Below the pieces are notes generated by a model, which had not been told where the DNA came from, did not search any database, and saw nothing but the letters and a program-made list of their open reading frames with translations. A stretch of DNA of 6,373 bases from Clostridiales bacterium. Its GTDB lineage: Bacteria; Bacillota; Clostridia; Christensenellales; Christensenellaceae. The stretch is from the NCBI GenBank assembly GCA_019420265.1, contig JAHZHM010000184.1, positions 1 to 6,373 on the forward strand, read 5' to 3'. Shown piece by piece: positions 4,489-6,373 of the stretch (the stretch's first letter is position 1; every line of letters begins with the position of its first letter). The position numbers and the translations under genes were made by a program.

Positions 4489-5654
4489 AAGTGGCGGGCA
4501 TTGTGCTGGCCGCTGGCCGGGGCACGCGCATTGGCGCGGATAAGAATAAGATGCTTTTAAACCTGGCGAACAAAACGCCGCTGGAGCTGACGCTGCAAAG
4601 CTGCCGGGAGGCCGCCTGCCTGGATGAGGTTGTGCTGGTCTGCAAGGACAGCGAGCGCGAGCAGATGCGGGAAATTGCAGATGCCATCTTCCCGGAAGGG
4701 GAAGTGATTTTGGCATCCGGCGGGGCGACGCGCCAGGATTCAGCCTATAGCGGCATATTGGCCGCCTCTTCGGATTGCGATATTCTGGCAGTGCTGGATG
4801 GCGCCCGGTGCTTTACGACGCCCGAGCTCATCGAAAACTGCGTGCGCAGCTGCATCGAGCACGGCAGCGGCGTGGCCGGCTGCTGGTGCACGGATACCGT
4901 CAAGCTGGCGGATGCCGAAGGCTGCTTTTTGCGCACGCTGGATCGCAACCGGCTGGTGCTGGTGGAGACGCCGCAGGTCTTTCCCCGGGAGATTTTGAAG
5001 CTGGCCTATGAAAAAGCGCTGGAAGACGGCTTTCTGGGCACAGACGATTCCTCCCTGGTGGAGCGGCTGGGCCTGCATCCGCGGCTGGTGGTATCCGGCG
5101 GCAATAATTTCAAGCTGACGCATCCCAAAGATATCGTCCGGGGGACGCAGGAAGTGCTGGGCGTGCGGGATCTGCGCATCGGCCAGGGCTACGATATCCA
5201 TGCGCTTCGGGAAGGCAGGCCGTTTGTGCTGGCCGGCGTGCGCATCGAGAGCAGCCTGGGCCTTTATGGCCATTCGGATGCGGATGTGCTGGCGCATGCC
5301 GTGATGGATGCGCTGCTGGGCGCGGCCGGGCAGCGGGACATCGGCGAGTTTTTCCCGGATACGGATCCGGCCTACAAGGGGGCAGACAGCATGAAGCTGC
5401 TGGCGCAGGTTTGGGCCATGCTGCAGGCCGAGGGCTATGCGCTGGTCAACCTGGATACCACGGTTTTCCTGGAAAAGCCCAAGCTTTCGCCCTATAAGCG
5501 GAAGATCATCCATAGCCTGGCAAAGGCGCTGGGGGTGGAGCAGCGCAGCATCTCCGTCAAGGCAAAAACCGCCGAACAGTTCGATGCGGTGGGCGAGGGC
5601 ATGGCCTGCGCCGCCTCGGCAACTTGCCTGATGACAAAGCAAAAACAAAGTTAA
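4485..5654 (+). CDS. ispDF: Bifunctional IspD/IspF: MEP cytidylyltransferase and MECDP synthase
   Basis: This 389-residue fusion carries two enzymes of the non-mevalonate isoprenoid pathway. The IspD part (1 to about 225) joins CTP and MEP to give CDP-ME. The IspF part (about 230-389) cyclises phosphorylated CDP-ME to MECDP with release of CMP. IspD landmarks are LAAGRGTR (8-15) with Arg15 and Lys22, VLDGAR (103-108) with Asp105, TLDRNRL (151-157), TPQ (162-164) and Lys210 in NNFKLT. IspF landmarks are Asp237 and His239 in GYDIH (metal), His263 in GHSDAD, DALLGAAG (275-282), DIGEFFPDTD (285-294), and Thr362 and Glu364 in KAKTAE. The loop after Glu364 reads QFDAVGEGMA, about two residues shorter than the GLGFTGRGEG form of E. 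coli-type IspF. IspD and IspF are joined by a very short linker. IspE, the step between them, is not in view. GAGGTGA (4474-4480) inside rqcP serves as the ribosome binding site. Confidence 0.96.
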   Translation: MKVAGIVLAAGRGTRIGADKNKMLLNLANKTPLELTLQSCREAACLDEVVLVCKDSEREQMREIADAIFPEGEVILASGGATRQDSAYSGILAASSDCDILAVLDGARCFTTPELIENCVRSCIEHGSGVAGCWCTDTVKLADAEGCFLRTLDRNRLVLVETPQVFPREILKLAYEKALEDGFLGTDDSSLVERLGLHPRLVVSGGNNFKLTHPKDIVRGTQEVLGVRDLRIGQGYDIHALREGRPFVLAGVRIESSLGLYGHSDADVLAHAVMDALLGAAGQRDIGEFFPDTDPAYKGADSMKLLAQVWAMLQAEGYALVNLDTTVFLEKPKLSPYKRKIIHSLAKALGVEQRSISVKAKTAEQFDAVGEGMACAASATCLMTKQKQS

Positions 5655-5663
5655 GGAGCGGGT

Positions 5664-6373
5664 ATGAAGCGGTTTCGCTCGGGTTGGGGCAAAAAAGGGC
5701 ATATCAGCATGCAGGGGCAAAAGGACCATCTGGGCCTGAAAATTGCCCTGCTTTGCGTTGCCTTGCTGCTGGTTGTGGCCGCGGTCTACTATTTCGCCAT
5801 CTATCGGCCGCGCCAGCAGGAAAAAATCCCGGAAAGCGTGGACCCAAAGCCGTTTGTAGACCCAGTCTCCGGGGTCAGCTCGGAGGGCGCGGAGGATTGG
5901 AGCAATCTGCAAAAGGAAGCCGCCATCCGCTATAATACGATCAACGACCCCTTCCTGTTTGGCGGCGATATCGTCTTTTCCTCCACCTCCACAGCCAGCG
6001 GCGTTGTGCTGTATAACCGCCTGGTCATCTACCATACCGAGCAGGGCGTCAGCGAGGAGATCAGCGTGCCCGTCAAATACGAGAATATCGCCTGGCTGCA
6101 GATGAGCGATCAGTATATCGTCTGGGTGGATTCCTCCTCCAATGGCGGCGGGCGCGTCTGCGCATACGACAGGCAGAAGGGCGAGTTTTTCGCCATCAAG
6201 GATTATGTCTACGCCCTGCCTCAGCTCAGCCTGGATGGCCAGTATCTGGCCTTTTTGCAGCAGGCCGGGCAGGAGACGGATCGCCTCTATCTCTACGATT
6301 TGCAAAACCGCGAGGGCGTGACTGTCAAAGTGTTCGAGGGCGTGCCCGAAACCTCCGGGGCTGTGCACATTCA
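5664..6373 (+). CDS. Membrane-anchored protein of unknown function with beta-propeller-like outer domain, N-terminal part
   Basis: The frame is open from ATG 5664 to the window edge, giving 236 residues with no stop. AAGGAG at 5653-5658 precedes the start, and the gene begins 9 nt after ispDF, so it is probably the third gene of the rqcP-ispDF transcript. A basic N-terminus (KRFR, KK, K20) is followed by one hydrophobic helix at about residues 24-47, then RPRQQEK. This looks like an uncleaved signal anchor with the C-terminus outside the cell. Residues 50-85 are Pro-, Ser- and acid-rich, probably a linker. From about 95 onward there are short beta-strand repeats with Gly, Trp and Tyr. The stretch LSLDGQYLAF (188-197) followed by LYLYDLQN (208-215) is like a blade of TolB/WD40-type propellers. 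No catalytic motif is visible. There is no good lipobox around Cys31. I do not recognise the family. Confidence 0.85.
   Translation, partial: MKRFRSGWGKKGHISMQGQKDHLGLKIALLCVALLLVVAAVYYFAIYRPRQQEKIPESVDPKPFVDPVSGVSSEGAEDWSNLQKEAAIRYNTINDPFLFGGDIVFSSTSTASGVVLYNRLVIYHTEQGVSEEISVPVKYENIAWLQMSDQYIVWVDSSSNGGGRVCAYDRQKGEFFAIKDYVYALPQLSLDGQYLAFLQQAGQETDRLYLYDLQNREGVTVKVFEGVPETSGAVHI

Noticed and set aside
5748..5757. Possible lipoprotein cysteine (Cys31) in the membrane protein
   Set aside because: The residues before it (ALL) do not form a lipobox and the hydrophobic stretch continues well beyond it, so a signal anchor fits better.
5624..5935. Plus-strand open frame of 103 codons overlapping the end of ispDF
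   Set aside because: It is in another frame from the membrane protein, which has a better RBS and a convincing transmembrane helix.
4740..6368. Minus-strand open frame of 542 codons
   Set aside because: It covers ispDF and the membrane-protein gene on the opposite strand and is rich in His, Gln and Ala, as expected for antisense of GC-rich genes. The plus-strand products are clear.

Overview
The window looks like a piece of a GC-rich chromosome from a Clostridia-type Firmicute. The reasons are the Rrf2-nifS-nifU iron-sulfur operon, a YabN-type MazG followed by HU and a YabO/RqcP-type S4 protein (a gene neighbourhood typical of Firmicutes), strong AGGAGG-type ribosome binding sites, TTG starts and sigma-A-like TATAAT promoters. 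A Christensenellales or Oscillospirales gut lineage would fit, but the sequence alone does not settle this. All genes read on the + strand. There is no mobile element, CRISPR array, tRNA or rRNA.

Region 1 (1-1981) is the end of an iron-sulfur cluster assembly operon. It holds the C-terminal part of a three-cysteine Rrf2 regulator, a complete NifS/IscS cysteine desulfurase (287-1471) and a complete NifU/IscU scaffold (1484-1933). The genes are 2 and 12 nt apart, and a strong intrinsic terminator closes the unit. NifS supplies sulfur to NifU, and the Rrf2 protein probably senses cluster status.

Region 2 (1934-2235) has no gene. After the terminator come an 11-bp perfect inverted repeat and a second, terminator-like stem with a T6 tract. 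The two pairings are mutually exclusive unless they form a pseudoknot. A promoter follows, then a leader of about 117 nt for mazG.

Region 3 (2236-4075) holds mazG, a two-domain nucleotide pyrophosphohydrolase whose N-terminal methylase-like domain looks degenerate. It is followed by hup, which has its own promoter, a TTG start, distinctive codon use and a terminator.

Region 4 (4076-6373) starts with another strong promoter and a structured leader. These drive rqcP (ribosome quality control), which overlaps a fused ispDF (two steps of the MEP isoprenoid pathway) by 4 nt. Nine nt after ispDF begins an unrecognised membrane-anchored protein with a beta-propeller-like outer domain, cut by the window edge. 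The most interesting non-coding signals are the competing stems at 1982-2076 and a diverged repeat of about 35 bp found after two T-tracts (2068-2102 and 4068-4103), with a partial third copy in the hup leader.
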